From Brevibacterium sp. HMSC07C04 (lineage in GTDB: Bacteria > Actinomycetota > Actinomycetes > Actinomycetales > Brevibacteriaceae), in NCBI RefSeq assembly GCF_001815905.1, contig NZ_KV823255.1, positions 97,188-161,187 of the forward strand: a stretch of DNA of 64,000 bases, given 5' to 3'. The position numbers and the translations under genes are program-made. How positions within the stretch are numbered: the first letter of the stretch is position 1; each line of letters opens with the position of its first letter. Positions 26,029-35,686 of this stretch are shown here, piece by piece. The notes beneath the pieces are model-generated. The model made no database searches. It was not told where the DNA came from and saw only the letters and a program-made list of their open reading frames with translations.

Positions 26029-27105
26029 ATGGCAAGCAAGCCAGCATCGCGCACCGCTGAAGAACGGGCAGCGGAACAGAAGACCAAAGCTCTTGACTCA
26101 GCGCTGGGGCAGATTGACCGGCAGTTCGGCAAAGGCGCCGTTATGCGTTTGGGTGACGAAGAGCGCCCGCCCATTGAAGCAATTCCCACTGGTTCGCTCG
26201 CGCTGGACGTAGCACTAGGCGTCGGCGGTCTGCCGCGCGGTCGCGTCATTGAAGTCTACGGCCCGGAATCATCCGGTAAAACCACCGTTGCGCTGCATGC
26301 TGTCGCCAGCGCTCAGCAGGCCGGCGGTCTAGCAGCGTTCATTGACGCCGAACACGCACTTGACCCGGTGTACGCCAAAGCGCTCGGCGTCGACACCGAC
26401 AACCTTCTCGTGTCGCAGCCGGACACCGGTGAACAGGCTCTGGAAATTGCCGACATGCTGATTCGCTCCGGCGCTCTCGACATCATCGTCATCGACTCCG
26501 TCGCAGCTCTCGTGCCCAAGGCTGAAATCGAAGGCGAAATGGGCGACTCCCACGTGGGTCTGCAGGCGCGGCTGATGTCGCAGGCGCTTCGCAAGATCAC
26601 CGGTGCGCTGGCCAACTCCAAGACCACCGCCATCTTCATCAACCAGCTGCGTGAAAAGGTCGGCGTCTTCTTCGGCTCACCCGAAGTCACCTCCGGTGGT
26701 AAAGCACTGAAGTTCTACGCCTCCGTGCGCATTGATGTTCGCCGCATTGAAACACTCAAAGAAGGCGCAGACGCCGTCGGCAACAAGACCCGCGCCAAAG
26801 TGGTCAAGAACAAGGTGGCTCCGCCCTTCAAGCAGGCTGAATTCGACATCATCTACGGCAAGGGAATTTCCCGCGAGGGCAGCATCATCGACATGGGCGT
26901 AGACAACGGCATCATCCGCAAATCCGGTTCCTGGTTCACCTATGACGGTGATCAACTGGGCCAGGGCAAAGAGAACGTGCGCCGCTTCCTAGCGGACAAT
27001 CCTCAGCTGCGTGACGAAATCGAACTGAAGATCCTGACCAAGCTGGGCATTGTCGGCGCTGACGAATCAGCAGAAGAACAGGAGGAGACTCCGGCCAATG
27101 CCTGA
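26029..27105 (+). CDS. recA: Recombinase RecA
   Basis: A 358-residue RecA without intein. Walker A GPESSGKT (78-85), '[20 protein letters not shown]' and the L2-loop region '[18 protein letters not shown]' are intact. It forms the ATP-dependent filament for homologous recombination and triggers LexA self-cleavage. GAGGAGG precedes the ATG. A LexA box upstream implies SOS induction. recX overlaps its end by eight bases. Confidence 0.98.
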   Translation: MASKPASRTAEERAAEQKTKALDSALGQIDRQFGKGAVMRLGDEERPPIEAIPTGSLALDVALGVGGLPRGRVIEVYGPESSGKTTVALHAVASAQQAGGLAAFIDAEHALDPVYAKALGVDTDNLLVSQPDTGEQALEIADMLIRSGALDIIVIDSVAALVPKAEIEGEMGDSHVGLQARLMSQALRKITGALANSKTTAIFINQLREKVGVFFGSPEVTSGGKALKFYASVRIDVRRIETLKEGADAVGNKTRAKVVKNKVAPPFKQAEFDIIYGKGISREGSIIDMGVDNGIIRKSGSWFTYDGDQLGQGKENVRRFLADNPQLRDEIELKILTKLGIVGADESAEEQEETPANA

Positions 27106-27667
27106 CACAGCTGGCACGGTGCGTCAGCTGCAGGAACAAATCGACGCGATCTCCGCGGAACATTCCGCGGAGAGACGCGACGATTACCGCATCCCCTCAG
27201 ACGACCCTGAGTACAAGCGGGCGAAAAAGCGGGCACTCAACATCCTCAGTGCCCGCGACCATTCCTCAGCTGAACTGCGCGACAAACTGCTGAAGAAAGA
27301 ACACCCCGAAGACGTCGTTGAGACCCTGATCGACAAACTCACCAACGCAAACCTGCTTGATGACAGGGCCTACGCTCACGGCTATGTGCGCGCCCAAAGA
27401 CAGAGCCGCAGCCTGTCGAAGAAAGCTCTGCGCATGCAGATGCGCAAAAAGGGCCTACCTGACGGTGCGGTGGCAGAAGCACTCGAAGACGTCCATGCGG
27501 AAGACGAACACGAACTCGCGTTCTCTGTGGCAATGAAAAAGGCACACAGCACCCGCGGGCTTCCTCGAGAAGTCCGCGAACGCAGAATCCTCGGCATGCT
27601 CGCTCGTCGCGGATTCCCCACGGGCATCTGCCTCGACGTCACACGCCGAGCACTCGACGAAGTCTGA
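27098..27667 (+). CDS. recX: Regulatory protein RecX
   Basis: A 189-residue RecX with the repeated three-helix RecX motifs: '[19 protein letters not shown]', '[16 protein letters not shown]' and '[20 protein letters not shown]'. RecX binds the RecA filament and limits its activity. The ATG at 27098 has GGAGGAG upstream and overlaps recA by 8 bases, so levels are coupled; longer in-frame readings enter recA and are rejected. Confidence 0.92.
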   Translation: MPDTAGTVRQLQEQIDAISAEHSAERRDDYRIPSDDPEYKRAKKRALNILSARDHSSAELRDKLLKKEHPEDVVETLIDKLTNANLLDDRAYAHGYVRAQRQSRSLSKKALRMQMRKKGLPDGAVAEALEDVHAEDEHELAFSVAMKKAHSTRGLPREVRERRILGMLARRGFPTGICLDVTRRALDEV

Positions 27668-27707
27668 CCTCAGCGGCTGGGCGGGCGCTCGGGTTAGTCC
27701 CCAGCTG

Positions 27708-29222
27708 TCAGCCGCCGGACCGCGGACTCAAGCTGACGGGCTCGTTTATGCCGAAGGTCTTGCGCAACACCGTGCGCATAGCCTCATAACCGCAAACACC
27801 ATGCACACCGGGGCCCGGCACGGCAGCCGCTGAACACAGAGCAACCCGTGCCGTAGTCCCATCGACAGTGCGAACCAAACCAAAAGAATAGGGATCCCAC
27901 GCAGGCCGAGGCCGGGCCACAAGGCGATACGCGTTAACACTGCCAGCCGCAATGTCACCGCCAACATAGTTCGCGTTGTGCTCACTCATCCTTGACGCAG
28001 GAACACAGCGCGAGGCAACAACAACATCGCGGAAGCCAGGAGCAAATCGCTCAATCTGCCGGACCACATGCTCCGTAACGTCAACGGAACACCCCAAGGG
28101 AACGTGTGCATAGGTCCACAGCGGGCGCAAACCGCTCGTCTCACGTGATGGATCAGCAACCGTCGGATCACTCGCGAGAACCAGCGGCAACGGCGGCATC
28201 ACACCTTGGGAGACCGCATGCTGTGATGCAGCGATTTCCGACCACGTGCCGCCCAGGTGAACCGTGCCGGCCAGGCCTACATTCGGATCGCGCCACGGAA
28301 CAGGGCCTGACAGAACAAGGTCAACCTTGGCAACACCACTGTGATGCCCAAGAGAGCGCAAGCTCCTCGTCACTGAGCCGGGTAAGTGCTCGGCAAAGAT
28401 TCCTGCCGCAGCTTCCGCCGTCGTATCGCACAGATACGCTCGCGCAGGCGGCAACTGGGAAGAATCGGAAATATGAGCACCGGTGACAAATGACCCGCCA
28501 TGGGCCTCAATGTCCGTCACAAGAGCATCCACAATCGTCTGAGACCCACCTCGCGGAATGGGCCAACCATCCCGGTGACCCGTCATCGCGAGCATGAGTC
28601 CCACGCCCGCAGACGACAGCGTTCCCAGACGACCAGGGGAGTGAGCTGCAACCCCACCCAACAGCGCACGCGCCCGAGCCTTAGAAAACAACCCCGCACC
28701 ACCGGCCCGCGCGACCTTGACCACCGAACCAACAAAACGTGCAGCCGCGGCGGCACCTCGGGCCTTCAGAACCTCACGCGGCACGCTCCGCTTCGACCCC
28801 AGACCCAGCGCGACCACCGCCTCGGGAGCCTCAAGCAAAGGCAAGAACAGATCACGCCAACGCGAACCGTCGACACCCAGTTCGGCAGCTGTCCGATCCA
28901 GGCTGTGCCACGCAACCGCGGAAGGCTCATCCTCAAGAGGGTGCGCGTAGGAGGCTTCTGGCAGAAGCAGGTCGACACCTCGGGAAGGGAGATCAAAAGC
29001 AGAAAAGAAAGGCGAAGCAACAGCAAGGGGATGAACAGCCGAACACAGATCGTGCACAATCCCGTCAGCCAAACCCAGGTCCGCAGTGCGCGCCCCACCG
29101 CCCAGCGTTGGCTGAGCCTCGTACACGACAACCCGCAGACCCGCCCGAGCAGCCGTCACACCAGCCGCCAAACCATTCGGGCCCGAACCGATGACAACAA
29201 CGTCAGGATGTGGGTCGCTCAT
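27708..29222 (-). CDS. NAD(P)/FAD-dependent oxidoreductase (CrtI/phytoene-desaturase-like)
   Basis: A 504-residue flavoprotein. The N-terminal dinucleotide fold has GSGPNG (12-17) and a downstream acidic residue in 'VVVYEAQPTLGGGAR'. The Gly-rich block and overall length fit the CrtI-like amine-oxidase family; 'GHRDGWPIPRGGSQTIVDAL' resembles the conserved 'P.GG...L' segment of that group. No carotenoid genes are nearby, so a carotenoid role is not implied. It is convergent with recX and divergent from miaB. An unrelated insertion into the recX-miaB order. Confidence 0.82.
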   Translation of the reverse strand: MSDPHPDVVVIGSGPNGLAAGVTAARAGLRVVVYEAQPTLGGGARTADLGLADGIVHDLCSAVHPLAVASPFFSAFDLPSRGVDLLLPEASYAHPLEDEPSAVAWHSLDRTAAELGVDGSRWRDLFLPLLEAPEAVVALGLGSKRSVPREVLKARGAAAAARFVGSVVKVARAGGAGLFSKARARALLGGVAAHSPGRLGTLSSAGVGLMLAMTGHRDGWPIPRGGSQTIVDALVTDIEAHGGSFVTGAHISDSSQLPPARAYLCDTTAEAAAGIFAEHLPGSVTRSLRSLGHHSGVAKVDLVLSGPVPWRDPNVGLAGTVHLGGTWSEIAASQHAVSQGVMPPLPLVLASDPTVADPSRETSGLRPLWTYAHVPLGCSVDVTEHVVRQIERFAPGFRDVVVASRCVPASRMSEHNANYVGGDIAAGSVNAYRLVARPRPAWDPYSFGLVRTVDGTTARVALCSAAAVPGPGVHGVCGYEAMRTVLRKTFGINEPVSLSPRSGG

Positions 29223-29308
29223 GGTGCGCAGTATTCCACAGCGACAACAGCACCACCGGCCACACGACACTGCAGAACCCGCAAACCCAACGGCTAGAAT
29301 GACGCCTG

Positions 29309-30799
29309 ATGACTGAGGCAACGACGATGACTGACACAACCACAGCACGCCCTCGCACCTACGAGGTCAAAACCTACGGGTGCCAGATGAACGTGCACGA
29401 CTCCGAAAGACTCTCGGGGCTTCTTGACGACGCCGGATACTCCCCAGCGCAGACCGGCGAACAGGCAGACATCGTCGTCTTCAACACCTGCGCGGTACGC
29501 GAAAACGCCGACAACCGCCTGTACGGAAATCTGGGCCGCTTAGCCGAGGTCAAAGAACAGCGCCCCGGCATGCAGATTGCCGTCGGCGGCTGTATGGCCC
29601 AAAAAGACCGCGATACCATCGTCAAACGCGCCCCATGGGTCGACGTGGTCTTCGGCACCCACAACATGGGATCACTGCCTGTGCTGCTCGAACGCGCACG
29701 CCACAACCAGGAAGCCCAAGTCGAGATCAAAGAAAGCCTCGACGTCTTCCCCTCGACCCTGCCCACCCGCCGCGAATCCACCCACTCCGGGTGGGTGTCG
29801 ATTTCTGTGGGCTGCAACAACACGTGCACGTTCTGCATCGTCCCGGCTCTGCGCGGCAAAGAAAAAGACCGTCGCCCCGGCGACATCCTCGCCGAAGTCG
29901 AAGCACTCGCAGCCGAAGGCGTTGTCGAAGTGACCCTGTTGGGTCAGAACGTCAATTCCTACGGCACCGAATTCCGCGACAGGGGCGCATTCGCAAAACT
30001 GCTGCGCGCTGTCGGCCAGGTACCGCGCATTGAGCGCGTGCGCTTCACCAGTCCGCACCCGGCGGCATTCTCCGACGATGTCATCGACGCTATGGCCGAA
30101 ACCCCCACCGTCATGCCGCAGCTGCACATGCCGCTGCAGTCCGGATCGGACAAAGTGCTCAAAGACATGCGGCGCTCCTATCGCACCAAACGGTTCATGG
30201 GCATCCTCGACAAAGTGCGCGAACGCATTCCGGGTGCCGCCATCACCACCGACATCATCGTCGGCTTCCCCGGAGAAACCGAAGAAGACTTCCAAGACAC
30301 GATGGATATCGTCGAACAGGCCCGCTTCGCCCAAGCCTTCACGTTCCAGTACTCCATCCGCCCGGGCACCCCGGCGGCAGACATGGACAACCAGATCCCC
30401 AAGGACGTCGTCCAGGAGCGTTTCGAGCGCCTGACCGCTCTGCAAGACCGGATCTCCTTGGAAGAGAACGAGGCGCTGCTCGGCTCTGAAGCCGAAATCC
30501 TCGTGACCGGACTTCCCGATGCACTGCACGGCCGGTTCTCAGGCCGCGCCCGGGACAACCGGCTGGTTCATGTCAATGCCGACCCGGACACTCCCGTCCG
30601 CCCGGGCGACTTCGTGACCACCACGCTGACGGAGGCCAAGCCCTACTTCCTCATCGCGGATGCCCCATACACACTGCGCACATCCCCAGCCGGTGACGCG
30701 TGGGACCTCGCACAGGCAGACAGCTGTGGTGCAGGCTCCGGCTCAGCAGGTCCTGCTGGTCCCACTGTCCTGGGCATGCCGACCATCCGCACGCGATGA
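29309..30799 (+). CDS. miaB: tRNA-2-methylthio-N6-dimethylallyladenosine synthase
   Basis: A 496-residue methylthiotransferase. Domain order: UPF0004 with cluster-binding cysteines ('[11 protein letters not shown]', 'FNTCAVRE', 'GGCMAQ'), radical-SAM domain with C169-C173-C176 in 'GCNNTCTFC', and a C-terminal TRAM domain. It adds the 2-methylthio group to i6A37 in tRNAs; the i6A is made by MiaA encoded two genes later. Two starts are possible: ATG 29309 and ATG 29327, the second with GAGG upstream. Next gene overlaps by four bases. Confidence 0.95.
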   Translation: MTEATTMTDTTTARPRTYEVKTYGCQMNVHDSERLSGLLDDAGYSPAQTGEQADIVVFNTCAVRENADNRLYGNLGRLAEVKEQRPGMQIAVGGCMAQKDRDTIVKRAPWVDVVFGTHNMGSLPVLLERARHNQEAQVEIKESLDVFPSTLPTRRESTHSGWVSISVGCNNTCTFCIVPALRGKEKDRRPGDILAEVEALAAEGVVEVTLLGQNVNSYGTEFRDRGAFAKLLRAVGQVPRIERVRFTSPHPAAFSDDVIDAMAETPTVMPQLHMPLQSGSDKVLKDMRRSYRTKRFMGILDKVRERIPGAAITTDIIVGFPGETEEDFQDTMDIVEQARFAQAFTFQYSIRPGTPAADMDNQIPKDVVQERFERLTALQDRISLEENEALLGSEAEILVTGLPDALHGRFSGRARDNRLVHVNADPDTPVRPGDFVTTTLTEAKPYFLIADAPYTLRTSPAGDAWDLAQADSCGAGSGSAGPAGPTVLGMPTIRTR

Positions 30800-31449
30800 C
30801 CTTCCGCGCCGCCGTTGTCCCAGCCGCGCCGGTGTACACGGCCGGCGTGACACGCACCCGGACACCAGCGGAAGACACGCTGCGCCAGTCCATGCTCACC
30901 GCGATCGCGTGGGCCGCGGGCGGCAGCACAGAAATCGGCATTGACGCTGACACCCCGATCGTCGGTCTCGGCGCGTACGGCATCGACCGAGGCGTCGACA
31001 TGCACACGGGCGAGCTCCTCACCGGTAGCGCATGGCAGGCCGCGGTCGCTGAACTGCCCGATGAGGCCGCCCGTCAGGCTGTTCAGGACGCGTGCGCCCG
31101 CGCTGGATCGGCCGCCCTGCTGGCGGTCGAGGCGGGGCTGACCCCGGTCCCACTGGACCGCGCACAAGCCGCACTCATCACCTTCGACTTCTCTGCCACC
31201 TCGACCCCCGATGGGCCCCTGGCCCCCGTCGACGGCGCGGCAGAACACGACCGGGCCCTCATGGAAGCCATCAAAGCCGGTCAAGTTCAAGCCCTGGCAC
31301 AAGCAGCGCAGGATTCCCGCACCTTTGCGTCGAACACCGAGTCGCTGCAGCGGCTGCTCAGCGCACACCGCCAGCCCGACGTCCACGTTGACTATGACGC
31401 AGAAACTCTCAGCACCCGCACCGCTGTGCTGCGGATGGAGTTTCCGTGA
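30796..31449 (+). CDS. Class III extradiol dioxygenase (LigB)-like protein between miaB and miaA
   Basis: A 217-residue protein at the position occupied in many actinobacteria by a LigB-like 'class III extradiol dioxygenase subunit B' protein. The opening '[16 protein letters not shown]' resembles the family start, though the His residues expected for iron binding (usually HPP/HPAP) are replaced here, so catalysis is doubtful. ATGA overlap with miaB and GTGA overlap with miaA make it part of a tightly coupled translational series. A tRNA-related role is only suggested by context. Confidence 0.55.
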   Translation: MTFRAAVVPAAPVYTAGVTRTRTPAEDTLRQSMLTAIAWAAGGSTEIGIDADTPIVGLGAYGIDRGVDMHTGELLTGSAWQAAVAELPDEAARQAVQDACARAGSAALLAVEAGLTPVPLDRAQAALITFDFSATSTPDGPLAPVDGAAEHDRALMEAIKAGQVQALAQAAQDSRTFASNTESLQRLLSAHRQPDVHVDYDAETLSTRTAVLRMEFP

Positions 31450-32369
31450 CAGCGCACACCCGTCCGGTCATCAACATCGTCGGAGCAACGGCAACCGGCA
31501 AATCCGACCTCGCAGTCCGCCTAGCCGAACACTATGGCGGCGAAATCATCAACGCCGACGCCATGCAGTTCTATCGGGGAATGAACATCGGCACGGCAAA
31601 GATCACGCAGGCCGAAACCAGGGGAGTGCCGCACCACCTGCTCGACGTTCTCGACGTGACCCAAGACGCAAGCGTCAGCGAGTTCCAACAGCAAGCCCGC
31701 GCTCTCATCGCCGATATGCGAGCCCGAGGCGTGCAGCCCATCCTGGTGGGCGGGTCTGGCCTCTACGTGCGGGCGGCAACAGATGTCATGAACTTTCCGG
31801 GAACCGACCCGCACCTGCGCTCACGCCTGGAGCGAATAGCGCAGCTTGGCGGCACACACGACCTCCACGGGCTGCTGACGGAACTCGACCCGGAAGCCGG
31901 CGCGAAGATCAAGATCGAAGACACCCGGCGCATCGTGCGTGCCGTGGAAGTCATAGCGCTTACTGGTGAGACCTTCACATCGCACCTTCCCGAATACACC
32001 TACGTCATGCCGACCGTGCAGATCGGCCTGCGCATGAATCGCGATGACCTGCGTGAGCGCATCAGCACCCGCGTCCACTGCATGATTGAAAACGGCTGGG
32101 TTGACGAGGTTCGTGCGCTCATCGCCGCGGGCATAGAAGAATCGACAACCGCTTCTGCCGCAATCGGCTATCGACAGCTGATCGCCTATGTGCGCGGCAC
32201 CATGACACTCGAAGAGGCCATCGAACAGACCATCATCCGCACGGGCCAGTTCGCCAAGCGGCAGGAAACCTGGTTCAAACGCGACCCGCGCATTCATTGG
32301 CTGCCTGCAGACGGCCCTGAGCTCTTCGACCAGGCGCTGGCCATCATCGACAGGCAGGAGACCGCATGA
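31446..32369 (+). CDS. miaA: tRNA dimethylallyltransferase
   Basis: A 307-residue MiaA with P-loop GATATGKS (13-20), the 'DAMQFYRGMNIGTAK' tRNA/DMAPP motif and 'TKFAKRQ'-like 'TGQFAKRQETWFK' near the C-terminus. It transfers dimethylallyl to A37 of tRNAs reading UNN codons. GTG start overlapping the preceding stop; its own stop overlaps dapF. Confidence 0.95.
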   Translation: MTAHTRPVINIVGATATGKSDLAVRLAEHYGGEIINADAMQFYRGMNIGTAKITQAETRGVPHHLLDVLDVTQDASVSEFQQQARALIADMRARGVQPILVGGSGLYVRAATDVMNFPGTDPHLRSRLERIAQLGGTHDLHGLLTELDPEAGAKIKIEDTRRIVRAVEVIALTGETFTSHLPEYTYVMPTVQIGLRMNRDDLRERISTRVHCMIENGWVDEVRALIAAGIEESTTASAAIGYRQLIAYVRGTMTLEEAIEQTIIRTGQFAKRQETWFKRDPRIHWLPADGPELFDQALAIIDRQETA

Positions 32370-33274
32370 AACTCACCAAGGGCCACGGAACTGAAAACGA
32401 CTTCCTCCTGTACGCCGACGACACTGTAAGGCTCGACTCGCACGCGATCGCCGCGATCTGCGACCGGCGCACAGGCATCGGCGCCGACGGCGTTATCCGT
32501 GCGGCGACCATCGGCTCAGTTGATGCACCAACAGCCCGCGTTGCCGAGGAAGCCGGCGCCCAGTGGTACATGGACTACCGCAACGCAGACGGCTCACCAG
32601 CGGAAATGTGCGGAAACGGGGTGAGGGTCTTCACTCATTTCCTACGCGAAACCGGGCTGCAGATGACCGAAAAGCTCATCATCGGAACAGCTGTCGGGCC
32701 CGTAACGGTGGAAACGACCACGAGCCCCTTCGCCAACGCTGCAGGCTCTGCTCACAACGCCGACTCAGCCACGTGGTACCGCGTTCGCCTGCCGCGCGGG
32801 CCCAAGCCGATAGCCGATGACGCCTTCGCCGCTGTTGCAAACCTCCGCCCGCCCAGACCCGCGGCGAGCGTCGACATGGAGAATCCCCACACCGTCGTCG
32901 CTGTGGCCCAAGCCGCCGAACTCGAAGCGCTCGACCTGCGCAAACCACCCGAAGTCCAGCCCGTACCGCCAGACGGCACGAACGTCGAGTTCATCGTCAT
33001 CGAACAGGGCCCGCTGCCCGAAGTCACCAACCCCCGCCTGCAGAACGCAGGGCGTTTGAGCATGCGCGTATACGAACGAGGTGTCGGGGAGACCCGCGCG
33101 TGCGGCACCGGGGCGTGCGCGGCGGCGCTGGCCGCCAGCCACTGGGCCGGGAAGGCGGCACCTCGAGAATGGTTCGTCACTCAACCGGGCGGAACAGTGC
33201 TCGTCGAGGTGGAAGATGATGTCGCGATTCTGTCCGGTCCCGCTGTTCTTACAGCAGAAGCGGCTCTTCTATGA
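32366..33274 (+). CDS. dapF: Diaminopimelate epimerase
   Basis: A 302-residue DapF. The two catalytic cysteines are present: Cys82 in 'EMCGNGVRVF' and Cys246 in 'RACGTGACAAA'. It converts LL- to meso-diaminopimelate, the last step before peptidoglycan cross-linker and lysine. Opens with 'KLTKGHGTENDFLLYAD', standard for the family. ATGA overlap with miaA. This is the third dap gene in the window and is physically separate from dapA/dapB. Confidence 0.96.
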   Translation: MKLTKGHGTENDFLLYADDTVRLDSHAIAAICDRRTGIGADGVIRAATIGSVDAPTARVAEEAGAQWYMDYRNADGSPAEMCGNGVRVFTHFLRETGLQMTEKLIIGTAVGPVTVETTTSPFANAAGSAHNADSATWYRVRLPRGPKPIADDAFAAVANLRPPRPAASVDMENPHTVVAVAQAAELEALDLRKPPEVQPVPPDGTNVEFIVIEQGPLPEVTNPRLQNAGRLSMRVYERGVGETRACGTGACAAALAASHWAGKAAPREWFVTQPGGTVLVEVEDDVAILSGPAVLTAEAALL

Positions 33275-33318
33275 GCGCCGCCGCCGTGGCGCTGTCACGC
33301 TGCCGGTATAGGCGGTCG

Positions 33319-33936
33319 TCACTTCGGCGCGACAGCTGAAAGGACCCGAAACCCCTTGGACGATGCGGCGCGGGAAACGGTGAAGCCTTCCGGCAGGTTT
33401 TCCTGCATCCATATCTGCAGCGAGTCTGAACCGAGTTTTTTGGCTACTGCGAGGAGTGCTTGCCCGCCGGGCTTCAGTCGGGGCAGCCAGGTCAGCAGAA
33501 GTTCGTGCAGCACGTCTTTGCCCACGCGGATCGGCGGGTTGGACCAGATCGCGTCAAAGCGCACATCGTCTGGAATCTGTTCGGCGGTGACGGGGCGGAT
33601 TGAGTTAAGTCCCGCCTCGGCGGCATTCTTCTTTGTCAGCTGAAGTGAGCGTTCGTTGACATCGAGTGCCCAGACGCGCGTGGACGTCCCGGCATCGCGG
33701 GCGCTGAGACCGGCGTGCAGCGCTATCGGGCCCCAACCGCACCCAAGGTCCAGCACATTGCCGCAGGGAACCTCGGGCAGGTGGTCGAGCAGAACGGCGG
33801 TGCCTTTGTCAACGCGGCCGGGGGAGAACACGCCGGAGTCAGTGGTCACTGTCAGGTCGTGACCGGCCAGGCACACCTGCAGTGACCGTGGTCGTGACTG
33901 TGCGTTCGGGGTGGAAGAAAAATAGTGCTCGCTCAC
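33319..33936 (-). CDS. Class I SAM-dependent methyltransferase, RsmC-like
   Basis: A 205-residue methyltransferase. SAM motif I 'VLDLGCGWGPIALHAG' and catalytic motif IV 'WSNPPIRVGKD' (NPPF/Y-type, as in N6/N2 purine methyltransferases acting on RNA) are clear. Relatives include RsmC, which modifies G1207 of 16S rRNA, but the RsmC N-terminal domain is absent. The start is GTG at 33936; longer readings continue into hflX as shadow. Divergent from hflX. Confidence 0.85.
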   Translation of the reverse strand: MSEHYFSSTPNAQSRPRSLQVCLAGHDLTVTTDSGVFSPGRVDKGTAVLLDHLPEVPCGNVLDLGCGWGPIALHAGLSARDAGTSTRVWALDVNERSLQLTKKNAAEAGLNSIRPVTAEQIPDDVRFDAIWSNPPIRVGKDVLHELLLTWLPRLKPGGQALLAVAKKLGSDSLQIWMQENLPEGFTVSRAASSKGFRVLSAVAPK

Positions 33937-33997
33937 AGCCCTCAAGCCTACGCGCTCATGGCGCCGAAGGCTGTGCCCTGTGGGACAATAGGCCGCA

Positions 33998-35686
33998 ATG
34001 CGAGAAGAAAACGAACTTTCAGCCCCCGGTGCCTCGAGTGCTGAAGACAGCACCCCCGGCAGCTCGGGTGAAGCCCCCGAGGAACCCCGCTCCGGCACCT
34101 CAACAGGCGAGTCCAGCCGCGAAGACGACATCATCAACCGTGTACTGTCGCGGGCGGACTCATCGCTGACCGCAGCGGAGCTCGCCGCTGACGACGACAC
34201 CAACTTCGACGTCCAGGAGCGTGCCGCACTGCGCCGTGTGGCCGGGCTGTCGACGGAACTCGAAGATGTCACGGAAGTCGAATACCGTGACGTCCGCCTG
34301 GAAAACGTGGTGCTCGCAGGCGTGTACACCGACGGTACCGCCGAAGCTGCTGAAGACTCCCTGCGGGAACTTGCCGCCCTTGCCGAAACAGCTGGATCGA
34401 CTGTCCTCGACGGTGTGATTCAGCGGCGCGACACTCCGGACCCGGCCACCTACTTGGGCCGCGGCAAAACGCGCGAACTCGCCGAAATCGTGGCCGCCGT
34501 CGGCGCTGACACCGTCATCTTCGACTCCGAACTCGCCCCTTCCCAGCGTCGTGCCCTCGAAGACGTCGTCAAGGTCAAAGTCGTCGACCGTGTGGCGCTC
34601 ATCCTCGACATCTTCGCTCAGCACGCCAAGAGCCGCGAAGGCAAGGCACAGGTCGAACTCGCACAGCTGGAGTACCTGCTGCCGCGTCTGCGCGGCTGGG
34701 GTGAATCCATGTCGCGGCAGGCCGGTGGACAGGTGGCCGGCGGCGCGGGAATCGGTTCGCGCGGTCCCGGTGAGACCCAGATCGAACTCGACCGGCGGCG
34801 CATCCGCAAGCGCATGGCGAAACTGCGCCGCGATATCGCCAAAATGACGCCTGCCCGCGAAGTCAAACGGTCTTCGCGCAAACGCAATCGCATCCCGTCG
34901 GTCGCGATCGTCGGCTACACCAACGCGGGCAAGTCGAGCCTGCTCAACCGGCTGACCGATGCCGGGGTCATGGTGCAGAACGTCCTGTTCGCCACCCTCG
35001 ACCCCACCGTGCGGGCAGCCGAGGCGGAAGACGGACGCACCTACACGCTGACCGACACGGTCGGCTTCGTGCGCAATCTGCCGCACCAGCTGGTCGAAGC
35101 GTTCCGCTCCAGCCTGGAAGAGGCCGGGCAGGCGGATGTGCTTCTCCACGTGGTCGACGGTTCGCACCCCGACCCGGAGGGACAGATCGCGGCCGTCCAC
35201 GATGTCCTCGCCGATGTCGTCGAGCCTTCCGTGCCGGAACTCATTGTCATCAACAAGGCCGACATCGCCAAGCCCGATGCGGTTGCACGGCTTATGCGCC
35301 GCCACCCAGGGGCCGTGGCGGTCTCCGCCCACACCGGTGAGGGCCTGGACATTCTGCGCACGACAATCGCCGATGCGCTGCCGCACCCCGAATTTGAGCT
35401 CACCGCCCTCATTCCCTACAGCCGCGGCGATCTGCTGTCTGCAGTTCACGAAGACGGCGAAATCGAGCGGATCGAGCACATTGACGAAGGTACTGTCGTT
35501 CACGCATTCGTCAACGGCGAACTCGCCGCCCAGCTCGAACCTTTCCGGCGGCCCGACATGTTCGCGGGCGCTTCATCTGAACCCAGCTCGCACGAACTGC
35601 CGATTCCCACAGCCGCGCCCACCTCGCCCGAGCCCGTCACACCCGATCCCACCTCGCGTGATGAACCCGCGGGGGAGCGCGCGTGA
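33998..35686 (+). CDS. hflX: Ribosome-associated GTPase HflX
   Basis: A 562-residue HflX. The glycine-rich HflX N-domain ('YLGRGKTRELAEIV', 'DLAPSQRR'-like region) precedes the G domain: G1 GYTNAGKS (306-313), G3 'DTVGFVRNLPHQL', G4 NKAD. The N-terminal ~70 residues are acidic and Ser/Pro-rich, longer than in E. coli. HflX splits stalled 70S ribosomes under stress. The last codon region overlaps dinG by four bases. Confidence 0.95.
   Translation: MREENELSAPGASSAEDSTPGSSGEAPEEPRSGTSTGESSREDDIINRVLSRADSSLTAAELAADDDTNFDVQERAALRRVAGLSTELEDVTEVEYRDVRLENVVLAGVYTDGTAEAAEDSLRELAALAETAGSTVLDGVIQRRDTPDPATYLGRGKTRELAEIVAAVGADTVIFDSELAPSQRRALEDVVKVKVVDRVALILDIFAQHAKSREGKAQVELAQLEYLLPRLRGWGESMSRQAGGQVAGGAGIGSRGPGETQIELDRRRIRKRMAKLRRDIAKMTPAREVKRSSRKRNRIPSVAIVGYTNAGKSSLLNRLTDAGVMVQNVLFATLDPTVRAAEAEDGRTYTLTDTVGFVRNLPHQLVEAFRSSLEEAGQADVLLHVVDGSHPDPEGQIAAVHDVLADVVEPSVPELIVINKADIAKPDAVARLMRRHPGAVAVSAHTGEGLDILRTTIADALPHPEFELTALIPYSRGDLLSAVHEDGEIERIEHIDEGTVVHAFVNGELAAQLEPFRRPDMFAGASSEPSSHELPIPTAAPTSPEPVTPDPTSRDEPAGERA

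Noticed and set aside
26029..27105. Intein in recA
   Set aside because: Actinobacterial recA can carry inteins, but this gene is of normal length with uninterrupted motifs.
34160..35503. 447-residue minus-strand frame
   Set aside because: Antisense to hflX; composition typical of a shadow, no recognisable motif.
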